Below are positions 35,343 through 44,764 of a DNA stretch of 64,000 nucleotides, in pieces; the first letter of the stretch is position 1; every line of letters begins with the position of its first letter. The stretch is taken from the NCBI RefSeq assembly GCF_008370345.1, contig NZ_VTUU01000011.1:1-64000 (forward strand). The letters are read 5' to 3'. This DNA is from Marinobacter salinexigens. Lineage in GTDB: Bacteria; Pseudomonadota; Gammaproteobacteria; Pseudomonadales; Oleiphilaceae. Position numbers and translations under genes: made by a program. A model generated the notes under the pieces. The model saw only the letters and a list, made by a program, of their open reading frames with translations. It did not search any database and had not been told where the DNA came from.

Positions 35343-35376
35343 GTTAATGATAATTATTATCGTTTGCAGTTGTCAA
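35343..35376 (-). promoter_or_regulatory. Minus-strand promoter overlapped by a Fur box
   Basis: Reading on the minus strand: TTGACA (35376-35371), an 18-base spacer, TATCAT (35352-35347), and a predicted start near 35340. The 19 bases at 35361-35343 match the Fur consensus GATAATGATAATCATTATC at 16 of 19 positions by eye and cover the -10 box, so iron-loaded Fur would block transcription. Confidence 0.75.
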
Positions 35377-35419
35377 ACGATTACAGCATGTTTTTCAGAA
35401 CTTTTTTCGGGAGGCCGAA

Positions 35420-35728
35420 ATGACATACGACGAATTGATTGAGCGGCTGGATCCGAACGTCTACCGCAGTCTTCGCCAGTCCATTGAGCTGGGGAAATGG
35501 CCGGATGGCAGTAAGCTTACCCGGGAGCAGCGGGAAATCAGCCTGCAGGCGGTGATCTATTACGAAAATCTTCATAACGTTCCGGAAACCGATCGGACTG
35601 GTTTTATCGATCGGGGTGAAAAGGCCGGTACGGCTTGCGATCCGTCCGTTCAGTTTATGGGGGGCAATAGTGCCGCAAAAACGAGTGGCGACATCGACCC
35701 GGACCAGTTTGTAGAGGTCAAGTCTTGA
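35420..35728 (+). CDS. DUF1315 (YeaC-like) protein
   Basis: A 102-residue protein with the family-typical N-terminus YDELIERLDPNVYRSLRQSIELGKWPDGSKLTREQRE and a mid-region ending in Gly-Phe-Ile-Asp-Arg-Gly. E. coli YeaC is the named homologue; its function is unknown. GGGAGG precedes the ATG at 35420. The TGA overlaps the TTG start of the DUF2797 gene (TTGA, 35725-35728), so the two are translationally coupled. Confidence 0.88.
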   Translation: MTYDELIERLDPNVYRSLRQSIELGKWPDGSKLTREQREISLQAVIYYENLHNVPETDRTGFIDRGEKAGTACDPSVQFMGGNSAAKTSGDIDPDQFVEVKS

Positions 35729-36564
35729 GCGAAAGCATCGACGTAACCGGTCGTTTCCGGAAAATGCCTGTTGAGGCGGGCAACCCCGTGACCTACACCA
35801 TTGCGGTGGGTGAGCATCGCGTGCCTCTGAATGATCTCGTCGGCAAGTCTGTGAAGATCGACTTTGACGGTGTTATCCGTTGCATTAACTGTGACCGGGT
35901 GACCAAAAAGAGCTTCAATCAGGGCTTTTGCTACCCGTGCTTCCGCAAGCTGGCAGCCTGTGATAGCTGCATCATGAGCCCAGAAAAATGCCACTTCTAT
36001 CTGGGAACCTGCCGGGAGCCGGAGTGGGGTGAGACTCACTGCATGGTTGAGCATGTGGTTTATCTGGCCAACTCGTCCGGGCTCAAAGTCGGTATTACTA
36101 GGGCAACTCAGGTTCCCACCCGCTGGATCGATCAGGGGGCGGTTGAGGCGATCCCGATGCTGCGAGTCGCCAGCCGATACCTGGCCGGTCTGGTGGAGGT
36201 TGCGTGCAAGAGTCACGTAGCTGATCGCACCAACTGGCGGGCCATGCTCAAAGGCGATGTGCCCGAAGTGGATCTGGTCCAGGAGCGTGAGCGCATGCTT
36301 GGACTGATAGCCGATGATCTTGCCGCATTGCGGGAAACCCATGGTGACAAGTCAATATGGGCGGTGGATGAGAGTGGGTTAAGCCTGAGTTATCCGGTTC
36401 AGGTCTGGCCGGAGAAGGTCAAAACCCATAATCTTGATAAAACGCCGGAAGTGGAGGGTGTTCTTGAGGGCATCAAGGGCCAGTACCTCATTCTGGATAC
36501 CGGTGTAATCAATATTCGTAAATACACCGGATACGAAGTGCGTTTCAGGGTAGACGGCGACTGA
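35725..36564 (+). CDS. DUF2797 protein with cysteine clusters
   Basis: A 279-residue protein. Residues 50-100 carry a zinc-finger-like set of cysteines (CINCD, CYPCFRKLAACDSC, KCHFYLGTCREPEWGETHC). The segment ANSSGLKVGITRATQVPTRWIDQGA resembles a GIY-YIG-like beta-hairpin and is characteristic of DUF2797. The molecular role is unknown; nucleic-acid binding is possible from the fold resemblance. It starts with TTG overlapping the DUF1315 stop. This pair upstream of pepN is conserved in pseudomonads as far as I recall. Confidence 0.87.
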   Translation: MSESIDVTGRFRKMPVEAGNPVTYTIAVGEHRVPLNDLVGKSVKIDFDGVIRCINCDRVTKKSFNQGFCYPCFRKLAACDSCIMSPEKCHFYLGTCREPEWGETHCMVEHVVYLANSSGLKVGITRATQVPTRWIDQGAVEAIPMLRVASRYLAGLVEVACKSHVADRTNWRAMLKGDVPEVDLVQERERMLGLIADDLAALRETHGDKSIWAVDESGLSLSYPVQVWPEKVKTHNLDKTPEVEGVLEGIKGQYLILDTGVINIRKYTGYEVRFRVDGD

Positions 36565-36646
36565 TCGCCGGCCCCTTGCGAATCTGATCAATTCTCCGTT
36601 GCCGTCTTGTGCAGCAGGGTGCAGAGAAATCTGGAGACAATCATCA

Positions 36647-39289
36647 ATGCGTACTAACCAGCCGAAGACCATTTACCTGAGCGAATATCGCGTACCGGCG
36701 TATCTGGTGGATACCGTCGATCTTAGGTTTGAGCTGTTCGAGGACGGCGCACGGGTGCACAGTACCCTGTCTGTTCGCCGGAACCCGGAGTCTGAGGCGG
36801 GTGCTGTTCCTCTCGAACTGGATGGTGACAGCCTGAAACTCGAATCGGTATCCCTTGATGGTGTTCCGCTGGCTCAAGGGCAGTTCGAGGATCAGGGTGA
36901 CCGGTTGGTGGTTAGTCAGGTTCCTGAGTCATTCGAGCTGACGGTAGTGACCTGGATTGAACCCCAGAACAACACTCGCCTTGAAGGACTGTACAAGTCA
37001 TCCGGGATGTTCTGTACCCAATGTGAAGCAGAAGGTTTCCGCTGCATCACCTTCTTCCCGGATCGTCCCGACGTTATGTCTCGCTTCCGCACCCGCATTG
37101 AGGCGGATAGTAAGTCATACCCGGTTCTGCTCTCCAACGGTAATGATGTTGAGCGCGGTGATTTGCCCGATGGGCGCCACTTTGTCACCTGGGAAGACCC
37201 CTTCCCGAAGCCGTGTTACCTGTTTGCACTGGTCGCCGGGGATCTGGTGGAAAAGCGTGACAGCTTTAAGACCTGTTCCGGCCGCGACATCGATCTGCGT
37301 ATGTACGTTGAGCCGAGGAACGCCGAAAAGTGCGATCACGCGATGGACTCTCTCAAACGATCCATGCGTTGGGATGAAGAGGTCTACGGCCGTGAGTACG
37401 ACCTGGATATCTTCATGATCGTCGCCGTTGATGACTTCAACATGGGGGCGATGGAAAACAAGGGACTGAACATCTTCAACTCGTCGTGTGTGCTTGCCAG
37501 TCAGGAAACGGCAACCGACCTGGCTTTTCAGCGTATTGAAGCCATTGTTGCCCACGAGTATTTCCATAACTGGTCCGGTAACCGGGTAACCTGTCGGGAC
37601 TGGTTTCAGTTGAGTCTCAAAGAAGGTTTCACGGTGTTCCGTGATTCCTGCTTCTCGGCGGATACCGGCTCTCCAACCGTTAAGCGCATTGAGGATGTCA
37701 CTCTGTTGCGCACAGCTCAGTTTGCGGAAGATGCGGGTCCGATGGCCCATCCCGTGCGTCCATCGTCGTACATGGAAATTTCAAACTTCTACACCCTGAC
37801 CATTTATGAAAAGGGCGCAGAAGTGGTCCGGATGATTCATATCCTGTTGGGTCCGGAAATGTTCCGTAAAGGTAGCGACCTGTATTTCGAGCGTCACGAT
37901 GGCCAGGCAGTGACGACTGATGATTTCTTGCAGGCTATGGAGGATGCGTCTGGCCGCGATCTCAGTCAGTTCCGGCGCTGGTACGAGCAAGCGGGGACTC
38001 CGGTTCTGGAAGTCTCCGACGAGTTTGATGCAAATGCCTGCGTTTATCGGCTGAGCATTCGCCAGCAGATTCCGGATACGCCGGGGCAGACGAACAAACA
38101 GCCGCAGCACATCCCATTTGCTCTGGGGTTGCTCGGAAACCGCGGCCAGGCGCTACCGCTCAGGCTTGTGGCAGGTGAAGTCGATGCGCCGGCTGAACGG
38201 GTGCTTGAATTGACTGAAACGGAACATACCTTTGAGTTCCACGGCATTGACGAGCATCCGGTGCCGTCACTTTTGAGGGATTTCTCGGCACCGGTACGGG
38301 TGCGTTATCCATGGAGTCGGGAACAGCTGCTGTTTTTGATGAGCCACGATCCCGATGGATTCAACCGCTGGGATGCAGGCCAGCGGCTGGCTGTTGATGT
38401 GATTCAGGAGTTGGTCGGCGCGTCGAAAGATGTAGCGGTCGATCCCCGTTTGGTAACGGCCTATGGCCATCTTGTGTCTGATGCGTCGCTGGATCAGGCG
38501 CTGGTGGCCAAGATGCTGCAGCTTCCGTCCGAGGCCTATCTGATCGAACTGGCGGATGCAGCAGATGCGCCGGCGATTCACGCTGCCCGAGAACGGGTTG
38601 TGAAGCATCTGGCAATTGCACTGAGGGATGAACTGGTGGCCTGCTATCGCCGCAATGCAGAGAGCGAAGCCTATCAGGTCACTCCGGAGCAGATTGCCCG
38701 ACGGAGTTTGCGGAATACCGCGTTGTCCTGGCTGCTGTTGATCAATGATGAAGAAGGCCGGGAACTCGCTGTGCGCCAGTTCCGGGATGCCGATAACATG
38801 ACTGACCGAATGGGTGCATTAAGAGCGCTGGTGAATTCAGATTACGAGGACGAGCGTGATCGGGTTCTGTCTGAGTTCTATACGCGTTTCCAGGATGACC
38901 CGCAGGTTATTGAACAGTGGTTCTCAGTCCAGGCCGCCAGCGACCGGGCAGGAAGCCTGCCTCAGATTCGCGCGTTGTTGGAACACGAAGCGTTCGACTG
39001 GAAAAATCCGAACAAGGTACGTTCAGTGATCGGAGCGTTTGCGGGCCAGAACCTCGCCGAGTTTCACCGTGCTGACGGTTCGGGGTATGACTTCCTGGCG
39101 GAGCAGGTTTGCCGGCTTGATGACAGCAACCCGCAAATCGCGGCTCGCCTGGTGACTCCACTGACTCGCTGGAAGAAGTTTGCCCCGGCTTATGGCGAAC
39201 GCATGAAGGCTGGTCTGGAGCTGATTCGGGATAAATCGGGCCTGTCCCGTGACGTCTACGAAGTGGTTCACAAGAGCCTGGCTGACTGA
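36647..39289 (+). CDS. pepN: Aminopeptidase N (M1 family)
   Basis: An 880-residue M1 metallopeptidase. The exopeptidase motif GAMENKGLNIF precedes the zinc site HEYFH (residues 303-307) in HEYFHNWSGNRVTCRDWFQLSLKEG, where the last glutamate is the third ligand. The C-terminal helical domain is full length. It removes N-terminal residues from peptides in the cytoplasm. ATG at 36647 has GGAGA upstream; an in-frame start at 36599 would add 16 unlikely residues. A GC-rich 9-bp hairpin CCGGCTGTG/CACAGCCGG (39305-39338) follows without a U-run. Confidence 0.97.
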   Translation: MRTNQPKTIYLSEYRVPAYLVDTVDLRFELFEDGARVHSTLSVRRNPESEAGAVPLELDGDSLKLESVSLDGVPLAQGQFEDQGDRLVVSQVPESFELTVVTWIEPQNNTRLEGLYKSSGMFCTQCEAEGFRCITFFPDRPDVMSRFRTRIEADSKSYPVLLSNGNDVERGDLPDGRHFVTWEDPFPKPCYLFALVAGDLVEKRDSFKTCSGRDIDLRMYVEPRNAEKCDHAMDSLKRSMRWDEEVYGREYDLDIFMIVAVDDFNMGAMENKGLNIFNSSCVLASQETATDLAFQRIEAIVAHEYFHNWSGNRVTCRDWFQLSLKEGFTVFRDSCFSADTGSPTVKRIEDVTLLRTAQFAEDAGPMAHPVRPSSYMEISNFYTLTIYEKGAEVVRMIHILLGPEMFRKGSDLYFERHDGQAVTTDDFLQAMEDASGRDLSQFRRWYEQAGTPVLEVSDEFDANACVYRLSIRQQIPDTPGQTNKQPQHIPFALGLLGNRGQALPLRLVAGEVDAPAERVLELTETEHTFEFHGIDEHPVPSLLRDFSAPVRVRYPWSREQLLFLMSHDPDGFNRWDAGQRLAVDVIQELVGASKDVAVDPRLVTAYGHLVSDASLDQALVAKMLQLPSEAYLIELADAADAPAIHAARERVVKHLAIALRDELVACYRRNAESEAYQVTPEQIARRSLRNTALSWLLLINDEEGRELAVRQFRDADNMTDRMGALRALVNSDYEDERDRVLSEFYTRFQDDPQVIEQWFSVQAASDRAGSLPQIRALLEHEAFDWKNPNKVRSVIGAFAGQNLAEFHRADGSGYDFLAEQVCRLDDSNPQIAARLVTPLTRWKKFAPAYGERMKAGLELIRDKSGLSRDVYEVVHKSLAD

Positions 39290-39465
39290 CGATGCCGGCC
39301 CCTTCCGGCTGTGGCGAGGCGACCTGAGTCACAGCCGGAGGCAAAATCGCACTTTCGGTCGATAGACAATGTTGCCTGATCCGATAATCTGGGCGAAAGT
39401 CTGTGAATCCAAACAGACAATAAGAAAAGCCCCCAGAGGCTTCCAGACGGAATTAGGATTCAACA

Positions 39466-40854
39466 ATGAAATACAACAAAAACACGATTCTCGGTGGTTT
39501 GATGGCTCTGTCCATGGCTGCAATGCCTGCCTATGGGGCAGTCTCGTCCGCCGAAGCTGCCCGACTGGGAAATGATCTGACGCCGTTCGGCTCCCCAAAG
39601 GCAGGTAATGATTCGGGAACCATTCCAGCCTGGGATGGTGGGATCAGTGAGCCGCCTGCAGGCTACAAGGGTAGTGGTCAGCATCATCCGGACCCTTTCC
39701 CGGATGACGAAGTGCTCTATTCCATCAATGCTTCCAACATTGATCAGTACAAAGACCATCTGTCCGATGGCGTGATTGCAATGATGGAAACGTATCCAAC
39801 GACGTTCCGTATCCCCGTCTACCAGTCCCGCCGGACACATGCGATTCCGGGCTGGGTTGCCGATAACACCAAAAGAAATGCCACATCCGCTGAAGTCGTT
39901 GGTGATAGTGCAGGTATCAAAGGTGCCTACGGCGGTTACCCGTTCCCGATTCTGAGTGGCAATGCTGAGCAGAAAGCCTGGCAGGTCATCTGGAATCATC
40001 TGACCCGTTGGCGGGGCATATCCCTGACCCGGCGCGCCAGTGAAGTGGCTGTCCAGCCTGACGGGGAATATTCGCTGGTAACCTCCCAGCAGGAAGCATT
40101 CTTCAATTTTTATAATCCGGAGGGCGATGAAGGCAGTCTGGATAACGTGATTTTCTACTACCTGTCCTTCACCCAGTCGCCTCCGCGCCTGGCCGGTGGC
40201 GCTATCCTGGTTCATGAAACCATGAACCAGATCATCAACCCCCGTAACGGATGGGGCTATAACGCCGGACAGCGCCGGGTGCGCAGGGCTCCGAACCTTG
40301 GGTACGATTCCCCGATCGCCGCTGCTGATAATCTGCGCACTGCCGATGATACCGATATTTTCAACGGTGCGATGGATCGGTACAACTGGACCTATGAAGG
40401 CAAGCGCGAGATCTACATCCCGTACAACAACTACAGAATTGCCCAGCAGGGTTTGCCGTATTCCGAGATTCTGGGGATGTCGCACCTGAATCCTGATCTT
40501 ATGCGCTGGGAATTGCATCGCGTTCACGTAGTTACTGCTACTCTCAAGGAAGGCGAGCGACATATATACGCCAAACGCCGTTTCTATGTTGACGAAGACA
40601 GTTGGAATACCGTGCTGCTGGATCAGTACGATGGTCGCGGCGCACTTTGGCGGGTGAGCATGGGTATTCTGAAAAATTATTATGAACTGCCCGGTGTGTG
40701 GACCTCCCTGGAGGCCTTCCACGACCTGCAGGCTCGCCGATATCACGTTCAGGGACTGGATACTGAAGAGCCGAATACACGAGTTTTCACGGATGATGTC
40801 CCGAACAAACGCTATTTCTCGCCGGCATCACTGCGTCGCAGAAGCGTGCGCTGA
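39466..40854 (+). CDS. DUF1329 outer-membrane-associated protein
   Basis: A 462-residue secreted protein. The N-terminus is a signal peptide (LGGLMALSMAAMPAYG, cleavage near residue 25). The mature start AARLGNDLTPFGSPKAGNDSGTIPAWDGG is the DUF1329 hallmark, and the fold resembles LolB/outer-membrane lipoprotein carrier-type proteins. DUF1329 genes usually sit with DUF1302, a Ycf48-like protein and an RND/MMPL exporter, and several such clusters are linked to export or handling of hydrophobic compounds. Here DUF1302 is missing from the immediate neighbourhood. First gene of the three-gene group. Confidence 0.9.
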   Translation: MKYNKNTILGGLMALSMAAMPAYGAVSSAEAARLGNDLTPFGSPKAGNDSGTIPAWDGGISEPPAGYKGSGQHHPDPFPDDEVLYSINASNIDQYKDHLSDGVIAMMETYPTTFRIPVYQSRRTHAIPGWVADNTKRNATSAEVVGDSAGIKGAYGGYPFPILSGNAEQKAWQVIWNHLTRWRGISLTRRASEVAVQPDGEYSLVTSQQEAFFNFYNPEGDEGSLDNVIFYYLSFTQSPPRLAGGAILVHETMNQIINPRNGWGYNAGQRRVRRAPNLGYDSPIAAADNLRTADDTDIFNGAMDRYNWTYEGKREIYIPYNNYRIAQQGLPYSEILGMSHLNPDLMRWELHRVHVVTATLKEGERHIYAKRRFYVDEDSWNTVLLDQYDGRGALWRVSMGILKNYYELPGVWTSLEAFHDLQARRYHVQGLDTEEPNTRVFTDDVPNKRYFSPASLRRRSVR

Positions 40855-40991
40855 GGCTTTCGGTCCGAGATGTTCCCGAGCCATAGGGAGATGGCGTATA
40901 ACGTTCCGGTGCCTGGTGGGCGCCGGTTATCTACAGCAAGAGCCGGATATACCGGTCAGAGACACAGTAAAACAACCAATAGGCAATCCGA

Positions 40992-42137
40992 ATGGCTACA
41001 AGCTTGATGTGTAAAACCCTTGGTGCTGCATGCCTGGGGCTTTCCATGGCCTGTGCGTCCTCCATTGCATTTGCGATTGAGGACGTAATTGATACCCCCT
41101 CTCGTCCCACAGAACTCGCTCCGCAGAATCTTCTGACCGATGTTGTCATGGCAGGTGACCGCTTTGTTGCTGTCGGTGAGCGGGGCCACATAATTTACTC
41201 TGATGATCAGGGGCAGAGCTGGACTCAAGCTGAAGTGCCGGTGTCGGTAACGCTGACGGGGTTGGACTTCAGTACACCGGATCATGGCTGGGCGGTTGGC
41301 CATAGCGGTGTTGTGCTGCACTCGGAAGATGCCGGCGCAACCTGGGAGATACAGATGACCGGTGTCCACGCTGCCGAGCTTGCCATTGCCAGCCAGGAAG
41401 ACGCGATTGCTGAAATGGAACAGCGGGTGGAAGAAGCGCCAGAAGACGAAAAAGGCGACCTTGAGTGGGCGCTTGATGACATGTATTTCTCTCTCGAGAA
41501 CATGCAGGCCGACCTTGATATCGGTCCCGTAAACCCGTTCCTTGATGTCTGGTTCGGAGATGATAATGGGGGTTTTGTCCTTGGAGCCTATGGCACGATC
41601 TTCCATACAAAAGACGGCGGGGAAAGCTGGCAGGACTGGTCGCCGAGACTGGATAACCCGCAGAAATTCCACTTGAATGCGATTGCCCAGGTGGCAGGTG
41701 GTGCAATGGTCATTGTCGGTGAGGCTGGCCAGATTCATGTGTCTGTAGACGGTGGTGATACCTGGCAGCGTCGTGAAAGCCCTTACCCCGGGTCTCTGTT
41801 CGGCGTCATCGGTACAGGCAGGGTTAATGAAATGCTGGCCTTTGGTCTGAGGGGCACTCTCATGTTTTCGTCTGATCTCGGTAAGTCATGGTCAATGATC
41901 AGTACGGGTTCCACCTCGACGCTCAACGGAGGTGAGGCCGAGGATTCCCGCATCGTTCTGGTTGGCAACGGTGGAACTGTGCTGGTGAGCGGTAATGGCG
42001 GCGAGACGTTCCGGGAGTATGTGCGCCCGGACCGCCAGGGGCTGATGAGCGTAGTGCCTGCAAGTGGCACCGATTTGCTCGTGGTGGGTGAAGGCGGCGC
42101 GACCCTCACCGATGCCCAAGGCAAGAACCTTCAATAA
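40992..42137 (+). CDS. Ycf48-like beta-propeller protein (exported)
   Basis: A 381-residue protein with a signal peptide (LGLSMACASSIAFA, cleavage near residue 29). It then has repeated beta-propeller blades of the BNR/Ycf48 type: GHIIYSDDQGQSWTQA, GVVLHSEDAGATWEIQ, GTIFHTKDGGESWQDW, GQIHVSVDGGDTWQR. A charged helical insertion lies around residues 130-170. In these clusters it is thought to assist the adjacent RND-family exporter from the periplasm. It is 47 bases upstream of the exporter gene. Confidence 0.88.
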   Translation: MATSLMCKTLGAACLGLSMACASSIAFAIEDVIDTPSRPTELAPQNLLTDVVMAGDRFVAVGERGHIIYSDDQGQSWTQAEVPVSVTLTGLDFSTPDHGWAVGHSGVVLHSEDAGATWEIQMTGVHAAELAIASQEDAIAEMEQRVEEAPEDEKGDLEWALDDMYFSLENMQADLDIGPVNPFLDVWFGDDNGGFVLGAYGTIFHTKDGGESWQDWSPRLDNPQKFHLNAIAQVAGGAMVIVGEAGQIHVSVDGGDTWQRRESPYPGSLFGVIGTGRVNEMLAFGLRGTLMFSSDLGKSWSMISTGSTSTLNGGEAEDSRIVLVGNGGTVLVSGNGGETFREYVRPDRQGLMSVVPASGTDLLVVGEGGATLTDAQGKNLQ

Positions 42138-42184
42138 CGCCCTGATGCGGCAATAACAGAACAGAAAGATAGAGGGGCTTTTGA

Positions 42185-44575
42185 ATGTCCAACCCGATGC
42201 ACGACAAGGGCGAACATTACCTGACAACACCGAAGGCAGAGCCATTTCTGGAACGCCTGATTTTCAATAATCGGGCGATTATCCTGCTCGGATTCCTGGT
42301 GCTGACACTTTTCCTTGGATACAACGCGATCAAGATCCAGCCGGATGCGAGCTTTGAGCGGATGATTCCGCTGGAGCACCCGTACGTTATCAACATGCTG
42401 GAACACCGGGACGATTTGCAGAACCTTGGGAACTTTGTACGTATCGCTGTCGAGGTCAAGAACGGCGATATTTTTACCAAGGAATACATGGAGACCCTCA
42501 AGCAGATCACCGACGAGGTATTCTACTTGAACGGTGTTGACCGATCCGGTCTGAAGTCCATGTGGACATCCAACGTTCGATGGGTAGAAGTGACCGAACA
42601 GGGCTTCCAGGGCGGTACCGTTATTCCTGATAACTATGATGGTTCCGCGACGAGTCTCGAGCAGTTGCGTCAGAACGCGCTGCGCTCAAACGAAGTCGGC
42701 CGTCTGATTGCTGATAACTTCAAGTCCACAATCGTTTACGCACCATTGTATGAGAAGAACCCGGAAACAGGCCAGCCGCTGGATTACGGCGATTTCTCCC
42801 GCCAGCTCGAAGAAAAGATCCGTCAGAAGTATGGCGCTACCAACGACAATATCGAAATCCACATTGTTGGTTTTGCCAAGAAGGTAGGTGACCTGATTGA
42901 GGGGATTGGATCCATTGCCTGGTTCGCCGGTATCACCATCCTGCTCACCACCTTGCTACTGTTCTGGTACTCGCGCTCTATCTCCGGCACGCTGGTTCCT
43001 GTGTTTACGTCGATTGTTGCCGTGTTCTGGCAGTTGGGTACGTTGCGCCTGCTTGGCTATGGTCTTGATCCTTATTCTGTGTTGGTACCGTTCCTGGTGT
43101 TTGCAATCGGGATCAGTCACGGCGTCCAGATCGTAAATGCGATGGCTGTGGAAGCGGCCAAAGGATTCGATTCCATTACGGCAGCTCGCCTGGCTTTCCG
43201 CGCACTCTACATCCCAGGCATGCTCGCGTTGATTTCGGATGCGTTCGGCTTCCTGACACTGTTCTTTATCGAGATTGACGTCATCCGGGATCTCGCCGTT
43301 GCGGCGGGTATCGGTGTCGCGTTCGTTATTGTGACCAACCTGGTACTGCACGTCTTGATTATGTCCTATGTGGGCATTTCCAAAGGCGGTATCCGCCATG
43401 TCCAGAATCGTGGAGAGAAGCAGGACAGAAAATGGCGTGTGTTGTCCTATTGCTCGCATCCTGGTGTGGCGCCGATTTCTCTGCTGATCGCAGTGATTGG
43501 TCTTGGTGTTGGGATCTACTTCAAACAGGACCTGAAAGTAGGGGACCTGGACCGTGGCGCTCCGGAGTTACGGGCTGACTCTCGCTACAATAAGGACAAC
43601 GCCTTCATCATTGATAACTACTCCACCAGTGCGGACGTTCTGGTGGTTATGGTCAAAACGCCGGAAGAACAGTGCACCCAGTACAGCGTGCTGCGGGCCA
43701 TGGATGCGCTGCAATGGGAGCTGCAGAACACCCCGGGTGTCCAGTCTTCCGCTTCGCTGTCTGATGTTTCCAAGATTGTGACCAAAGCGCTGAACGAAGG
43801 TAACTGGAAGTGGTTCGAGATTTCCCGTAACCAGACCATCATCAACGCTTCAATCCGAAGTGCCCCGTCCGGGCTTATCAATACCGACTGCAGCCTGACG
43901 CCGGTGCTGGTGTTCCTGGAGGACCATAAGGCAGAAACTCTGAAGACTGTGGTCGCCGAGGTCGAGGCATTTGCTGCAGAGAACAGCAATGAAAATCACA
44001 CGTTCCTGCTGGCGGCTGGTAACGCGGGTGTGGAAGCTGCCACCAACGAGGTTATCTCCAAAGCCAAGGATATGATGTTGATCTTTGTCTACGGTGTGGT
44101 GAGTTTGCTGTGCTTCCTGACCTTCCGATCCATTCGGGCCGTGCTGTGTATTGTGATCCCGCTGGGTCTGACTTCTGTGCTGTGTGAGGCCATAATGTCG
44201 GTCTCCGGAATCGGTATCAAGGTTGCAACCCTGCCGGTTATTGCGCTGGGTGTGGGTATTGGTGTGGATTATGGTATCTATATCTACAGCAAACTGGAGA
44301 AGTACTTGTTGGAGGGCAAGACCCTGCAGGAGGCCTACTTCCAGACACTGCGCTCAACGGGTAAGGCGGTCGTGTTCACGGGCGTAACGCTGGGTCTCGG
44401 TGTTGTGACCTGGATTTTCTCCCCGATCAAGTTCCAGGCGGACATGGGCTTCCTGCTGTTCTTCATGTTCCTCTGGAACATGGTGGGAGCTATCTGGTTG
44501 CTGCCGGCGCTGGCCCGATTCCTGCTGCGTCCCGAAAAGATGCTCGCCAAGGCACGCGCTGCGAACAAGTCATGA
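42185..44575 (+). CDS. RND/MMPL-family exporter
   Basis: A 796-residue inner-membrane protein in the RND superfamily. TM1 is at about residues 30-50, a large periplasmic loop follows, then a bundle of five to six TMs (about 240-400), a second loop, and a second TM bundle (about 620-780). The repeat IALGVGIGVDYGIYIYSKL in TM10 and its counterpart FAIGISHGVQIVNAMA in TM4 are MMPL-like, with the Asp at the proton-relay position only in the second. Substrate unknown, probably hydrophobic. A strong terminator follows. Confidence 0.92.
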   Translation: MSNPMHDKGEHYLTTPKAEPFLERLIFNNRAIILLGFLVLTLFLGYNAIKIQPDASFERMIPLEHPYVINMLEHRDDLQNLGNFVRIAVEVKNGDIFTKEYMETLKQITDEVFYLNGVDRSGLKSMWTSNVRWVEVTEQGFQGGTVIPDNYDGSATSLEQLRQNALRSNEVGRLIADNFKSTIVYAPLYEKNPETGQPLDYGDFSRQLEEKIRQKYGATNDNIEIHIVGFAKKVGDLIEGIGSIAWFAGITILLTTLLLFWYSRSISGTLVPVFTSIVAVFWQLGTLRLLGYGLDPYSVLVPFLVFAIGISHGVQIVNAMAVEAAKGFDSITAARLAFRALYIPGMLALISDAFGFLTLFFIEIDVIRDLAVAAGIGVAFVIVTNLVLHVLIMSYVGISKGGIRHVQNRGEKQDRKWRVLSYCSHPGVAPISLLIAVIGLGVGIYFKQDLKVGDLDRGAPELRADSRYNKDNAFIIDNYSTSADVLVVMVKTPEEQCTQYSVLRAMDALQWELQNTPGVQSSASLSDVSKIVTKALNEGNWKWFEISRNQTIINASIRSAPSGLINTDCSLTPVLVFLEDHKAETLKTVVAEVEAFAAENSNENHTFLLAAGNAGVEAATNEVISKAKDMMLIFVYGVVSLLCFLTFRSIRAVLCIVIPLGLTSVLCEAIMSVSGIGIKVATLPVIALGVGIGVDYGIYIYSKLEKYLLEGKTLQEAYFQTLRSTGKAVVFTGVTLGLGVVTWIFSPIKFQADMGFLLFFMFLWNMVGAIWLLPALARFLLRPEKMLAKARAANKS

Positions 44576-44593
44576 AAATCTGACAAGCCCTAG

Positions 44594-44622
44594 AAAAAAG
44601 CCCGCATCTGCGGGCTTTTTTT
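44594..44622 (+). terminator. Intrinsic terminator after the MMPL gene
   Basis: Stem GCCCGCA/TGCGGGC with loop TC, flanked by AAAAAA and TTTTTTT. It closes the DUF1329/Ycf48/MMPL operon and may act on both strands. Confidence 0.92.
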
Positions 44623-44764
44623 GTTGTTGGTTCAAATGTTTAGGTCGCGAAAAGCTACTTTATTTATAGCAAGAAGTGGTCTATGTTCTAAGTCGGACGC
44701 AACGTTTGTCCGCGTACAACACGGGCTAACTCACTATAACTAATGGAAAGAAAGGAACGCTCAC

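Noticed and set aside
35343..35361. Fur box as a regulator of the plus-strand DUF1315 gene
   Set aside because: No good plus-strand promoter overlaps it, whereas a near-consensus minus-strand promoter does, and DUF1315/DUF2797 have no known iron link. Effects on both strands cannot be fully excluded.
39302..39340. Terminator after pepN
   Set aside because: A 9-bp GC-rich hairpin is present but no U-run follows; kept only as a note under pepN.
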